The translations under genes and the position numbers were made by a program. Below the pieces are notes generated by a model that was not told the origin of the DNA, made no database searches, and was given only the letters and a program-made list of their open reading frames with translations. 64,000 nucleotides of DNA from Paenibacillus selenitireducens (GTDB lineage: Bacteria; Bacillota; Bacilli; Paenibacillales; Paenibacillaceae). The stretch lies in the NCBI RefSeq assembly GCF_002021565.1, contig NZ_MSZX01000001.1, positions 793,984 through 857,983 of the forward strand, read 5' to 3'. Below are positions 50,730 to 60,467 of this stretch, one piece after another. How positions within the stretch are numbered: position 1 is the first letter of the stretch; every line of letters begins with the position of its first letter.

Positions 50730-53624
50730 ATGAAATTTGCAGTACTTGATTTCGAAACGACAGGAAACCAGCCCACCGATGAAATTATTCAGGTTGGGCT
50801 TGTTATCATAGAGCATGACTTAACAATTGATCGTGTCTTCACATCACTTGTGAAACCAAGCACGAGCATTCCGCCATTTATCACCCAATTAACAGGGATT
50901 TCGGATGAGGATGTAGCCGACGCACCGTCGCTGGACGATATGATGATGGAGATGGTACCGCTACTCAATGATGTTGTTCTTGTTGCGCATCATGTTACAT
51001 TCGACTTTAACTTTTTACAGCATGCATTGGACCAAACGGGATATTTGCCGTTTACGGGTCGTATTCTGGATACGATTGATTTCCTACGCATTTGCTTCCC
51101 TTCGTTAACGACCTATCAGCTTGGAGCTGTCTCCTCTTGGTTTGATATTGAGCATGATCGACCACATCAAGCAGATAGTGATGCCATCGCTACAGCACAC
51201 GTCTTATTGCGCTGCCTGGAGAAGCTGGATAATTTGCCTTTACTGGCGATTCAGCGATTGGCAGATCTCTTCGCGCAGGATGACAGCGATATGAATTGGT
51301 TTTTTGGTGAACTACAAGCCAGCCGAGAGATGCAGCCGATGATTGAAAATGACGCACAGCGAGCATTTCGCCAATTTTCATTACGAATCGAGGATTGGAC
51401 GGAGATCCAGCCGCCGCGGGAAGAAGAAAGCAGTAATCCGTTGGCAGGGCAGACTTTCGAGCAGTTCTGCACCGATTCCATCAATCGACTGAAAGAATTC
51501 CTGCCTCAATTCGAACAGAGGGAAGCGCAGAATATGATGTTTCATGAAGTGAATGCTGCGCTTGATAACGACCACCATCTTCTGTTGGAAGCGGGTACAG
51601 GAACGGGGAAATCCCTAGGGTATTTAATTCCATCCATTTACTATAGCGTTAAGAACAATAATAAAGTTGTCGTCAGTACACATACCATTAATCTTCAGGA
51701 GCAATTACGGCAGCGGGATGTCCCATTACTCAAGACCATTTTGCCGGTTGATTTTAGCGTGTCGGTATTAAAAGGCCGCAGCCATTATTTGTGCTTACGG
51801 AAATTTGAACATAAAATAAATACAAAGGATTTCGTCACCCCAAAAGAAGATGTGATGACCGCGGCTCAAATGATTGTTTGGCTAGCGGAAACCGAACATG
51901 GGGATGATGAAGAATTACATTTTGCAAATAAAGGAGCAGATTTCTGGGATACGGTCGCAAGCGATACGGATTCTTGTTTGAATCGTGCGTGCCCATGGTT
52001 CCGCAAATGCTTCTACCACCGTGCTCGTCATGAAGCTAATATTGCGGATGTTATTATTACGAACCACTCCTTATTATTCACAGATGTAAAAGTCGACCAT
52101 CGCTTTTTACCTGCCTATGACCATTTAGTGGTGGATGAAGCCCATCATTTAGAAGAGGTAGCGGGGAAGCATCTGGGGCTGCATGTGAAATATTTCAGCT
52201 TGGTACACACGTTAACGCGTCTCATGAAGGATAGTAAATCCGGACAATTGCCTGCTTTGCGTAATAAGCTGCATGTGATTCCTGAGGAAAAAGCGCAGAT
52301 GGCCTGTGAGATCGTCGAGGAATCATATTCGCAGTTGGTGGACGTCAAGGAGATGTGGGACAAGCTAACCGAACTGTTATTCGGGATGATGCCGCAGCGC
52401 AGCAATGACGGAAATCAAGCAGAACAAGGACAATTTGTATATCGGCTGCAGTCCGACAAAATGCCTGAAGATTGGGATACGGCTGCCACGCTAGAGGATC
52501 AGATGAATGCACTCCTGAATGAGATCATTCGGAAGTCTGAGCGTTTATTAACGGATCTCCGCGATGTGCAGGAAGAATACGGAATTCAAGCTTCGGTAAC
52601 CGATTTAACGGGAACGATTAAGGATTTGGCGAGAGAACGGGATGACGTGCACTATTTCATGAAAATGAAAGAACCGAATGTCGTCTTCTGGATGGAGGCA
52701 AGCAGCCATTTTCGCAGTAAATCGCTTCAGCTCTTCGCCGTACCGGCGGATGTGAGTCCGCAATTAAAGGAATATTTCTTCGATGCGAAGAAAAGTATTG
52801 TATTAACGTCAGCCACGCTGTCGGTTGATAAATCGTTTCAATATATGATTGAACAATTAGGGTTACAGGAATCGATGGATCAAGGACAACTTCAGACGGC
52901 TCTGCTTCCATCACCGTTCCAATACCGCAAACAAGCGCTTGTTGTCATACCGCGTGATTTCCCGATGTTAAAAGGATCAAACGCGGATGCGAACTTCATA
53001 CAGAAGCTCGTTCATTCATTGGCAGATGCTGCCATTGCAACCAAGGGCAGAATGTTGGTACTATTCACATCATACCGGATGATGAAGCAAGTGTACGATC
53101 CATTGAAGGAAATCTTAAGTTCGCATCACATTGCGGTGTTGGGTCAAGGAATTGACAGCGGCAATCGTAGTAAATTGACGAGACGATTCCAAGATCAGTC
53201 TGCATCTGTTTTATTAGGAACAAGCAGCTTCTGGGAGGGTGTCGATATTCCCGGTGAGGCGCTAACCTGTTTGGCTATTGTAAGATTGCCATTCCAACCG
53301 CCGAATCATCCATTGATCGAAGCGAAGTCCGAGTTATTACAGAAACAGAAGAAGAATCCATTTATGAAGCTATCTGTACCCCAAGCCGTTATTCGCTTTA
53401 AGCAAGGCTTTGGACGTCTTGTACGAACGGCTCAAGATCGCGGGATCGTCATTATTTATGACACGAGGGTGATTGAGTCGTATTACGGAAAGTATTTCTT
53501 ATATTCGCTGCCGGGGCCGAAGATGGAGCATATGCCGCTCGATCAAATCGTACCTCGGATGCAAGAATGGCTGTCGCACGAAGAAGAGAGGGGAGTCATC
53601 TATGAAAACAATGAAGATATCTGA
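50730..53624 (+). CDS. dinG: Exonuclease-helicase DinG
   Basis: A 964-aa fusion of an N-terminal DEDD 3-prime-5-prime exonuclease (VLDFETTG at residues 5-12, HHVTFDFNFL) and an XPD/DinG-type superfamily 2 helicase. The helicase has Walker A EAGTGTGKS (about 288-296) and DEAH in VVDEAHH (about 467). It contains four cysteines spaced CX60CX4CX5C (about residues 355, 416, 421, 427), the pattern that binds [4Fe-4S] in E. coli DinG. Probably unwinds or degrades aberrant DNA structures. Overlaps the rex start. Confidence 0.95.
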   Translation: MKFAVLDFETTGNQPTDEIIQVGLVIIEHDLTIDRVFTSLVKPSTSIPPFITQLTGISDEDVADAPSLDDMMMEMVPLLNDVVLVAHHVTFDFNFLQHALDQTGYLPFTGRILDTIDFLRICFPSLTTYQLGAVSSWFDIEHDRPHQADSDAIATAHVLLRCLEKLDNLPLLAIQRLADLFAQDDSDMNWFFGELQASREMQPMIENDAQRAFRQFSLRIEDWTEIQPPREEESSNPLAGQTFEQFCTDSINRLKEFLPQFEQREAQNMMFHEVNAALDNDHHLLLEAGTGTGKSLGYLIPSIYYSVKNNNKVVVSTHTINLQEQLRQRDVPLLKTILPVDFSVSVLKGRSHYLCLRKFEHKINTKDFVTPKEDVMTAAQMIVWLAETEHGDDEELHFANKGADFWDTVASDTDSCLNRACPWFRKCFYHRARHEANIADVIITNHSLLFTDVKVDHRFLPAYDHLVVDEAHHLEEVAGKHLGLHVKYFSLVHTLTRLMKDSKSGQLPALRNKLHVIPEEKAQMACEIVEESYSQLVDVKEMWDKLTELLFGMMPQRSNDGNQAEQGQFVYRLQSDKMPEDWDTAATLEDQMNALLNEIIRKSERLLTDLRDVQEEYGIQASVTDLTGTIKDLARERDDVHYFMKMKEPNVVFWMEASSHFRSKSLQLFAVPADVSPQLKEYFFDAKKSIVLTSATLSVDKSFQYMIEQLGLQESMDQGQLQTALLPSPFQYRKQALVVIPRDFPMLKGSNADANFIQKLVHSLADAAIATKGRMLVLFTSYRMMKQVYDPLKEILSSHHIAVLGQGIDSGNRSKLTRRFQDQSASVLLGTSSFWEGVDIPGEALTCLAIVRLPFQPPNHPLIEAKSELLQKQKKNPFMKLSVPQAVIRFKQGFGRLVRTAQDRGIVIIYDTRVIESYYGKYFLYSLPGPKMEHMPLDQIVPRMQEWLSHEEERGVIYENNEDI

Positions 53625-54267
53625 AGCAGTAGTTCGTCGCCTTCCCATTTATTTGCGCTACTTAACAGAGCTGCAGCAACGTGAAGTGTTGACGGTCTCA
53701 TCGCAAGACCTCGGATTGAAGCTGGATTTAAATCCAGCTCAAATCCGTAAAGATTTAGCGTATTTCGGGGAGTTCGGACGGAAAGGAATTGGCTATGATG
53801 TGGCCTATCTGATCCAGAAAATTCGTCAGATTCTTAAATTGAATCATCAAATTAGTGTGGCTCTGGTCGGTGCCGGTAATTTAGGGCAAGCATTAAGCAA
53901 CTACAATACATATCTGAAGGATAACATGAAAATTGTAGCTGTTTTCGATGCCCACACCCCCAAAATTGGCAAGAAAATTAATAACCTCACGGTGCAGCCG
54001 ATGGAGGAGTTAGAACAAACCGTTCGAGATCATAACGTTCGAATCGGAATCATTACCGTGCCTGCGTTTGAAGCGCAGAATGTTGCGAATGCTTTTGTGA
54101 ATGCAGGTGTGGAAGCTATTCTGAACTTTGCTCCTGTCATCTTGAAGGTGCCGAACCATGTTCGGGTGCATGCAGCGGATTTCACGACAGATTTATTAAG
54201 CCTCGCGTATTACTTGGATAATGGGAAGGAAGATGAAGAAGATGGGGAAGAACCAATGGATCATTAA
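53602..54267 (+). CDS. rex: Redox-sensing transcriptional repressor Rex
   Basis: A 221-aa NADH/NAD+ sensor that represses fermentation and respiration genes when NADH is low. N-terminal winged helix (RRLPIYLRYLTEL and NPAQIRKDLAYFGEFGRKGIGY) and a Rossmann domain with VALVGAGNLGQAL. ATG 53602 lies inside the dinG end with ggggag upstream. Possible targets in this window include ackA, but no Rex box was confirmed. Confidence 0.96.
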   Translation: MKTMKISEAVVRRLPIYLRYLTELQQREVLTVSSQDLGLKLDLNPAQIRKDLAYFGEFGRKGIGYDVAYLIQKIRQILKLNHQISVALVGAGNLGQALSNYNTYLKDNMKIVAVFDAHTPKIGKKINNLTVQPMEELEQTVRDHNVRIGIITVPAFEAQNVANAFVNAGVEAILNFAPVILKVPNHVRVHAADFTTDLLSLAYYLDNGKEDEEDGEEPMDH

Positions 54268-55555
54268 GAATGGCTATTTTGCCGTCATGAATCCAGAAAA
54301 ACCAGTGATTTATGGTGTGATGGTCATTGAAGACCAGCGCATTCAATATGTCGGTGAACAACTGCCAAGTGATTTGGTACTGCAGGAGGATATGGAGACT
54401 TTTGATGGACAAGGTCTATTGTTCTTGCCTGGTCTTATTAATACGCATGGGCATGCTGCGATGTCTCTATTGCGGGGGCATGGTGATGATTTGGCGCTGC
54501 AAGTCTGGCTGCAGGAAAAAATGTGGCCGATGGAAGCGAAATTCACTTCAAATGATGTCTACTGGGGAACGGCTCTTTCCGTGATCGAGATGCTAAAAGG
54601 CGGAACAACGACATTCTTGGATATGTATGATCATATGGACCAAGTAGCCAAAGTAACCGATGAATCAGGTATTCGTGCTGTTCTTATGCGTGGGGCCATT
54701 GGCTTATGTCCGGAGGATGTTCAACGCGCGAAGCTAGCAGAGGCGGTACAATTCGCCAAAGACTGGCACGGTAAAGCAGATGGACGTATCACAACGATGA
54801 TGTCTCCGCATGCACCGTACACCTGTCCACCAGCATTCATTGAGAAGTTCGTTCAAGCTGCGCATGATTTGGATCTGCCAATGCATACGCATATGTCTGA
54901 AACGGCAGCTGAAGTACAACAAAATGTGAATGATTACGGTTTACGCCCTGTTGCACATTTAGAAAAGTTAGGGATGTTCGAACGCCCAACGCTGCTTGCA
55001 CATGCCGTGCATTTGACGGATGAAGAAATTGAGACGCTAGCACGTTATCAAGTAAGTGTATCCCATAATCCGGGCAGTAATTTGAAGCTAGCAAGCGGTG
55101 TGGCCCGCGTTCCTGATTTATTGAAAGCAGGCGTAACGGTTTCTTTAGGTACAGATGGCGCCGCTAGTAACAATAACTTGGATATGTTCGAGGAAATGCG
55201 GCTTGCAGCATTGATTCATAAAGGCGTATCGGGAGATCCTACAGCGGTTCCTGCGCTGGAAGCTTTACGTTTAGGAACGGAGTATGGTGCGAAATCGATC
55301 GGGCTGCAGCATACAACAGGTGTCTTACAAGCAGGGATGAAAGCAGATTTTGTAGCGATTAATATCGAACAACCTCATTTTAAACCGCGTACAGATCTTA
55401 TTTCACATGTCATTTACTCTGGCGCGGCACAAGATGTTGAACATGTGTGGGTGGATGGCAAACAGCTTGTGAAGCATCGCCAATGCCTAACGTTGGATGA
55501 AGAGAAAATTATGCGTGAAGCACAATCGTGTTTTGACGGGCTGTTAGCACGGTAA
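54242..55555 (+). CDS. Amidohydrolase, MTA/SAH deaminase type
   Basis: A 437-aa TRZ/ATZ-family metallohydrolase. Metal-binding LPGLINTHGHAAMSLLRG, MHTHMSETAAEV, LAHAVHLT and SLGTDGAASNN motifs are complete. The family includes 5-methylthioadenosine/S-adenosylhomocysteine deaminase (MtaD), the likeliest substrates. Start at ATG 54242, 11 bases after ggaagga, overlaps rex; an ATG at 54233 is possible. Confidence 0.9.
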   Translation: MGKNQWIIKNGYFAVMNPEKPVIYGVMVIEDQRIQYVGEQLPSDLVLQEDMETFDGQGLLFLPGLINTHGHAAMSLLRGHGDDLALQVWLQEKMWPMEAKFTSNDVYWGTALSVIEMLKGGTTTFLDMYDHMDQVAKVTDESGIRAVLMRGAIGLCPEDVQRAKLAEAVQFAKDWHGKADGRITTMMSPHAPYTCPPAFIEKFVQAAHDLDLPMHTHMSETAAEVQQNVNDYGLRPVAHLEKLGMFERPTLLAHAVHLTDEEIETLARYQVSVSHNPGSNLKLASGVARVPDLLKAGVTVSLGTDGAASNNNLDMFEEMRLAALIHKGVSGDPTAVPALEALRLGTEYGAKSIGLQHTTGVLQAGMKADFVAINIEQPHFKPRTDLISHVIYSGAAQDVEHVWVDGKQLVKHRQCLTLDEEKIMREAQSCFDGLLAR

Positions 55556-55572
55556 GAGGAGTTTTGTACGGC

Positions 55573-56067
55573 ATGCAGAGAAAATGGATTGTTATCATGA
55601 TATCGATCTTTATACTGATCATGCTCGGGTTGCATTTATTCTACAGAAATATTCAGAGCAATGAATGGACACAAGAAGGCATGGCTTCCAAAGCTGCCAT
55701 CGAAACCAATGCTCTTAAAAAGGTAACCAGTGTACAGAAGTCGGTATGGGAAGATGTCTATTATATTGTCAATGGTGTGAACGATCAGGATCAGAATATG
55801 GTCGTATGGGTTAACCAAAAAGGAACGTCCATCCATGCGGAACAAGCGAATGCGGGCATGAGCAAGGAAGCCATCCAGAACAAGCTGCTAAGTAAAGCAC
55901 CGAATGCGGAGATCATCTCGGCTGTACCTACGATTTGGGAGCAGCAGTACGCATGGCAGGTGTTCTATAAAGACAAAAGTGAAGATGGGAATATGCGATA
56001 TTACTATGATTTTTATCGATTCCGAGACGGAGAATATCTCACCACCTATACATTACCCAATCGATAA
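55573..56067 (+). CDS. ypmB: YpmB-like membrane-anchored protein (DUF5590/PepSY-like)
   Basis: A 164-aa protein with one N-terminal transmembrane segment (about residues 5-23) and an extracytoplasmic domain of two PepSY-like halves. Position between dinG and asnS and size resemble B. subtilis YpmB (161 aa). Function unknown. ATG 55573 follows aggag by 11 bases. Confidence 0.78.
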   Translation: MQRKWIVIMISIFILIMLGLHLFYRNIQSNEWTQEGMASKAAIETNALKKVTSVQKSVWEDVYYIVNGVNDQDQNMVVWVNQKGTSIHAEQANAGMSKEAIQNKLLSKAPNAEIISAVPTIWEQQYAWQVFYKDKSEDGNMRYYYDFYRFRDGEYLTTYTLPNR

Positions 56068-56075
56068 AGATCTAT

Positions 56076-56105
56076 AAAGACCTCGCCAGGTGGCGAGGTC
56101 TTTTC
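56076..56105 (+). terminator. Terminator after ypmB
   Basis: aaagacctcgcc/ggcgaggtcttt perfect stem with a four-base loop and short T run. Confidence 0.9.
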
Positions 56106-56167
56106 CTGATTATCCAGTGATTTTCCTGACCTTCCACACATTACATACCGCATTCGTATATATCATG

Positions 56168-56188
56168 TGATATACTCGTTGATATACT
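56168..56188 (+). promoter_or_regulatory. Tandem extended -10 elements before the FtsH-like operon
   Basis: TGATATACT occurs twice, at 56168-56176 and 56180-56188, each an extended -10 match. No clear -35 was found. It lies just upstream of the TTG start at 56209. Confidence 0.45.
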
Positions 56189-56208
56189 GATAGAGGAGGG
56201 ACATTACA

Positions 56209-56754
56209 TTGAAAATTCGAATGAAGCCCTTAGCCGTAACACTTGTCGTATCGATGGCCGTCCTATTCGGCGGATGGTTTTTATATCAGAACGTTGCCAT
56301 TCAAAGTCCGGTAGAACAGATTGCAAAAGATGTTTCTCACGTATCGCAAGCCAAAGCGAATATTACGAGTGATAAAATACAACTTTCCATACAGGTGCAG
56401 CCCGATGCGAATATCCGTCAAGTCGTGGAGCGCATTCAGCAAGAGAGCAAATCAGCTTTAAGCAACAAGAAGCTGGAAATTGTCGTGACGAATCCATCTT
56501 CTCAAGCCTTAGATGATTGGTGGTCCAAAGCATTGTTCCCGGTCGCACAAGCGATGGAGAATAAACAATATACAGAAATTCCAAAAGCACTAGAACAAGC
56601 GAGTGCTTCGATGAATCAAGATCAATTCAAAGCAAATGCGGAAATGGATGAGCATAATGTGTACATTTCCTTAACTGATGGAACGGCAAGCAAGTACATC
56701 ATATTGCCACGTCAAGGTCAATCGGTGGGGGTGTGGCCGAATGAGAATGCCTAA
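56209..56754 (+). CDS. Unknown membrane-anchored protein upstream of FtsH-like protease
   Basis: A 181-aa protein I do not recognise. One N-terminal transmembrane segment (about residues 7-26) and a hydrophilic, presumably extracytoplasmic domain with no cysteines. TTG start after gaggaggg (an ATG four codons later is an alternative). Its end overlaps the start of the FtsH-like gene by 14 bp, so the two are co-translated. The pairing suggests an adaptor, inhibitor or substrate of the protease, which is inference. Confidence 0.75.
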   Translation: MKIRMKPLAVTLVVSMAVLFGGWFLYQNVAIQSPVEQIAKDVSHVSQAKANITSDKIQLSIQVQPDANIRQVVERIQQESKSALSNKKLEIVVTNPSSQALDDWWSKALFPVAQAMENKQYTEIPKALEQASASMNQDQFKANAEMDEHNVYISLTDGTASKYIILPRQGQSVGVWPNENA

Positions 56755-58252
56755 ATGGTGGAAAGAAGCGGTTATTGGATTCGGGATCGCTTTGTTTATC
56801 TTTCTAGGGATCATCGGTGTTAACATCTTGCCGTATATCGGTGTTGCCTTATTGCTTGGGATTGTACTGTTTGCGGCTACAAGCCGCGGAGGAAGCTTAA
56901 CGGTTGGTGGAGGGCAGCAGCGCAAGACAGAACGCCCCAAACCAACATATATGACGTTTGAACAAATCGGTGGACAAGATCGGGCGAAGCAGGAACTGAC
57001 GGAAGCCTTAGATTTTCTCATCAAGCATGAAGAAATTAAAAAATTCGGGATACGCCCCTTGAAGGGGATTCTGCTTACTGGACCTCCGGGAACTGGGAAA
57101 ACCCTCATGGCGAAAGCAGCAGCCCATTATACGAACTCTGTATACGTTGCAGCCTCAGGCAGTGAGTTCGTGGAGATGTATGTGGGTGTGGGCGCAGGAC
57201 GTATTCGCGACCTATTCAAGCAAGCGAGAAGCCAAGCCGTAAAAGAGAAGAAAGAAAATGCGATTATTTTTATTGATGAGATTGATGTCATCGGCGGGAA
57301 GCGGGAAGGCGGCCAACAAAAAGAGTACGATCAGACGCTGAACCAGCTGCTTACGGAGATGGACGGCATCTATTCCAACACGGTACCGCGGATTCTGATC
57401 ATTGCAGCCACGAACCGCAAAGAGATGTTAGACAGTGCGCTGCTGCGTCCTGGCCGGTTCGACCGTCATATTCGGGTAGATTTACCCGATAAGAAAGGTC
57501 GTCTGCACATTCTCAATATTCACGCGGCAAATAAGCCGATGGACGAAGAAGTGAATCTTGATAAGATCGCAGATCAATCGTTTGGATTCTCAGGCGCACA
57601 GCTCGAGAGTGTGATGAATGAAGCAGCGATCTATGCGATGCGCGAAGCGAAGGGAAGCATCGAGCAGCAGCATCTCACGTCAGCCATTGACAAAGTGATG
57701 CTGGGTGAAAAGACAGACCGTGAAGCGACGAGCGAGGAACGCAGACGGGTAGCTATCCATGAATTAGGTCATGCCATTATGGCTGAGGTTGTTCGACCTG
57801 GGAGCGTTGCTCAAGTGACGGTGAGTCCGCGGGGGCAAGCACTCGGTTATGTGCGACATCATCCCCTAAAGGATCAATATTTGCATACCAAAGAATTTTT
57901 GGAAAGTCAGATCATGATTGCGCTTGGCGGAGCTGCTGCAGAAGAGATTTTTTACGGCGGTCGCAGCACAGGATCATCCAATGATTTTGAGCAGTCGCTG
58001 CAAATTGTCGAGACAATGATGAATGCGGGGTTAACCGAATTAGGAATTACGAACGTGCAAATCGTAACCCAAGAACAGCGGATGAAAGAAAATGACCGCA
58101 TTTTGAACGAATTGTTCCAGCAAACGAGATCTGCGTTGGAATCCCATAAAATGGTGTTTGATCGGACTTTAGATTTCCTTATTTCGGAAGAAGTAGTATC
58201 TGGAGACCAATTTAGAAGAATATTTTGTGACAATAAACAATTACCAGCGTAA
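56741..58252 (+). CDS. Short FtsH-like AAA+ metalloprotease
   Basis: A 503-aa protein with two close N-terminal hydrophobic helices (about 11-29 and 31-46) and almost no loop between them. The AAA module has Walker A GPPGTGKT (114-121), Walker B IIFIDEID, and the second region of homology [17 protein letters not shown]. The peptidase domain has HELGH (residues 340-344) and the distal acidic ligand region SSNDFEQ. Unlike housekeeping FtsH it lacks the extracytoplasmic domain. Both active sites look intact. Confidence 0.92.
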   Translation: MRMPKWWKEAVIGFGIALFIFLGIIGVNILPYIGVALLLGIVLFAATSRGGSLTVGGGQQRKTERPKPTYMTFEQIGGQDRAKQELTEALDFLIKHEEIKKFGIRPLKGILLTGPPGTGKTLMAKAAAHYTNSVYVAASGSEFVEMYVGVGAGRIRDLFKQARSQAVKEKKENAIIFIDEIDVIGGKREGGQQKEYDQTLNQLLTEMDGIYSNTVPRILIIAATNRKEMLDSALLRPGRFDRHIRVDLPDKKGRLHILNIHAANKPMDEEVNLDKIADQSFGFSGAQLESVMNEAAIYAMREAKGSIEQQHLTSAIDKVMLGEKTDREATSEERRRVAIHELGHAIMAEVVRPGSVAQVTVSPRGQALGYVRHHPLKDQYLHTKEFLESQIMIALGGAAAEEIFYGGRSTGSSNDFEQSLQIVETMMNAGLTELGITNVQIVTQEQRMKENDRILNELFQQTRSALESHKMVFDRTLDFLISEEVVSGDQFRRIFCDNKQLPA

Positions 58253-58270
58253 AATGTGCGCTGGTTTTTT
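58243..58270 (+). terminator. Terminator overlapping the FtsH-like stop codon
   Basis: accagcg (58243-58249) pairs with cgctggt (58259-58265), followed by TTTTT. The TAA stop is the first triplet of the loop. Confidence 0.88.
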
Positions 58271-58356
58271 GTCTAATTTTTTTCGACATGTTAAAATAGA
58301 TGGCGGAGTTATGAGAGATGATATATATATAGATGTCGGAAAGGATGGGTTAAACC

Positions 58357-59229
58357 ATGCAATTTAAAAAAATTGGCGTCATCGGCGGGGGAACCATGGG
58401 TCAAGGAATCGCTGAGATGTTAGCGGTTAGAGGTCTTGATGTTTTACTCGTGGAACAAACGTCTGAGAAACTAGACCATGCATACAGCATGATTGAATTA
58501 AGTTTGGATAAGCAATTGGAGAAGTGGGGCATTACGTTATCGGAGAAGAAATTGATTCTTTCCCGCATTCACAAAGTGACACATTTCGCGGAGCTAGGTG
58601 CTTGTGATATGGTCATCGAAACGATCTCCGAGGATATTGAAGCGAAGAAGCTAGTATTCGCTGAGCTGGATGCCGTGTGTCCAAGTCACATTATTCTAGC
58701 AAGCAATACATCAACGCTTAGCTTGACAGAATTAGCGAGCTCCACGAAATACCCGGCTCGCGTGATTGGCATGCACTTCATCTATCCGGTTTCGAAGGTG
58801 AACTTGGTTGAAATTATCCGCGGACTCAAAACATCCGAAGATACATTCCAACAAACGAAGCATTTCGTCGAAGAGGTAATAACGAAAAAAGGAATCATGG
58901 TATACGAATCTCCGGGCTTTGTCACAACGCGGATTATTTGCACGTTGATTAATGAGGCACTGCATGTATTGCAAGAAGGTGTTGCAACGGCGGATGATAT
59001 TGATGATGCAATGCGAATTGGCTATGCTTTCCAACATGGACCGCTTGAGATGGCGGACCGTTTCGGTTTGGATTCGGTATTAGCGGCGATGGAGCGTATG
59101 TTCCGTGAGTTCGGAGACCTGAAATACCGCCCATCGGTACAATTGAAGAAGATGGTTCGTGCCGGGCATTTAGGCGTGAAATCAGGCGAGGGATTTTTCA
59201 AGTACGATAAGGATGGGGATCGAGTATGA
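58357..59229 (+). CDS. 3-hydroxyacyl-CoA dehydrogenase family protein
   Basis: A 290-aa NAD-dependent dehydrogenase resembling 3-hydroxybutyryl-CoA dehydrogenase. Rossmann motif IGVIGGGTMGQGIAEMLA at the N-terminus, ASNTSTLSLTELAS, and the catalytic His in RVIGMHFIYPVSKVNLVEII (usually HFFNP). The C-terminal helical domain has PGFVTTRI. No other fatty-acid genes are adjacent, so the physiological substrate is uncertain. Its stop overlaps the ackA start by four bases. Confidence 0.9.
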   Translation: MQFKKIGVIGGGTMGQGIAEMLAVRGLDVLLVEQTSEKLDHAYSMIELSLDKQLEKWGITLSEKKLILSRIHKVTHFAELGACDMVIETISEDIEAKKLVFAELDAVCPSHIILASNTSTLSLTELASSTKYPARVIGMHFIYPVSKVNLVEIIRGLKTSEDTFQQTKHFVEEVITKKGIMVYESPGFVTTRIICTLINEALHVLQEGVATADDIDDAMRIGYAFQHGPLEMADRFGLDSVLAAMERMFREFGDLKYRPSVQLKKMVRAGHLGVKSGEGFFKYDKDGDRV

Positions 59230-60434
59230 AAATTTTAGTTATTAATGCAGGTAGTTCTTCGTTGAAATATCAGTTGTATGATATGACTGATGAGTCTGTT
59301 CTGGCTAAAGGCCTTGTGGAGCGAATCGGGATGGATTCTTCGATCGTAACGCATGAGCCGACGGATGGTCAAGAAGTGAGTGAAGTGAGCGAAATTCTTG
59401 AGCATACTACGGCCATTCGCAAAGTCTTGGAAATGCTTGTCCATCCGCAACATGGTGTAATTAAATCCACCGATGAAATTCAAGCTGTAGGGCATCGTGT
59501 CGTTCATGGCGGCGAATCATTCAGCAAGTCTTCGGTTGTTACGCCAGAAGCGAAATCAGAGATCCGCCGTTTGTTCGACTTGGCGCCTCTGCACAATCCT
59601 GCGCATATGTCCGGGATCGTAGCGGTAGAGAAAAATATGCCTAACGTTCCGCAGACGGTTGTATTCGATACAGCTTTCCATCAGACGATGCCAGAAAAAG
59701 CGTATTTGTATGCTATTCCGCGCGTATTGTATAAGAAGCATAAAGTTCGTCGCTATGGCTTCCACGGAACATCTCACAATTACGTAAGTGCGAAAGCTGC
59801 TGAATACTTGAATCGTGACATTAAAGACATGAAAATCATTACATGCCACATTGGTAATGGCGGTAGTGTGACAGCGATTCTTAACGGTGAATCCGTCGAT
59901 ACTTCGATGGGGATGACACCGCTTGAGGGCTTGATGATGGGTACACGCAGCGGGGACTTGGATCCAGCGATTGTTCCTTTTGTCATGAATAAAGAAGATT
60001 TAACTGTGAATGAAGTAAACTCGATGTTGAACAAACATAGTGGATTACAAGCAATCTCTGGCGTGAGCAGCGATATGCGTGAAATTATCGATGGCATGCT
60101 AGCAGGAGAACCCAATTCGACATTAGCTTTTGACATGTACGAATATCGCATTCGTAAATATATCGGGGCTTACGCTGCAGCTATGAACGGTGTAGATACA
60201 CTTATTTTCACAGCAGGTGTAGGGGAGAATGCGGTTGTATTACGCGAGCGCGTCCTTGAACAATTAACATTCTTGGGCATCGAACTCGATAAAGAAGCGA
60301 ACAAAGTACGTTCGAAGCAACCACGTCTGATCTCAACTCCAAATTCGAAAGTACAAGTGCTTGTCGTACCGACGAATGAAGAATTAATTATCGCTCGCGA
60401 CACGTACCGTTTGGTAACAGAAGCGGCGAAGTAA
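59226..60434 (+). CDS. ackA: Acetate kinase
   Basis: Interconverts acetate and acetyl phosphate with ATP. The 402-aa protein has the N-terminal VINAGSSSLKYQLYDM, HRVVHGGESF, HNPAHM, YGFHGTSHNYVS and TCHIGNGGSVTA signatures. It is translationally coupled to the upstream dehydrogenase gene. Confidence 0.98.
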   Translation: MKILVINAGSSSLKYQLYDMTDESVLAKGLVERIGMDSSIVTHEPTDGQEVSEVSEILEHTTAIRKVLEMLVHPQHGVIKSTDEIQAVGHRVVHGGESFSKSSVVTPEAKSEIRRLFDLAPLHNPAHMSGIVAVEKNMPNVPQTVVFDTAFHQTMPEKAYLYAIPRVLYKKHKVRRYGFHGTSHNYVSAKAAEYLNRDIKDMKIITCHIGNGGSVTAILNGESVDTSMGMTPLEGLMMGTRSGDLDPAIVPFVMNKEDLTVNEVNSMLNKHSGLQAISGVSSDMREIIDGMLAGEPNSTLAFDMYEYRIRKYIGAYAAAMNGVDTLIFTAGVGENAVVLRERVLEQLTFLGIELDKEANKVRSKQPRLISTPNSKVQVLVVPTNEELIIARDTYRLVTEAAK

Positions 60435-60467
60435 TCTATTATATGCTTGTTAAAGGGGAGAATAAGG

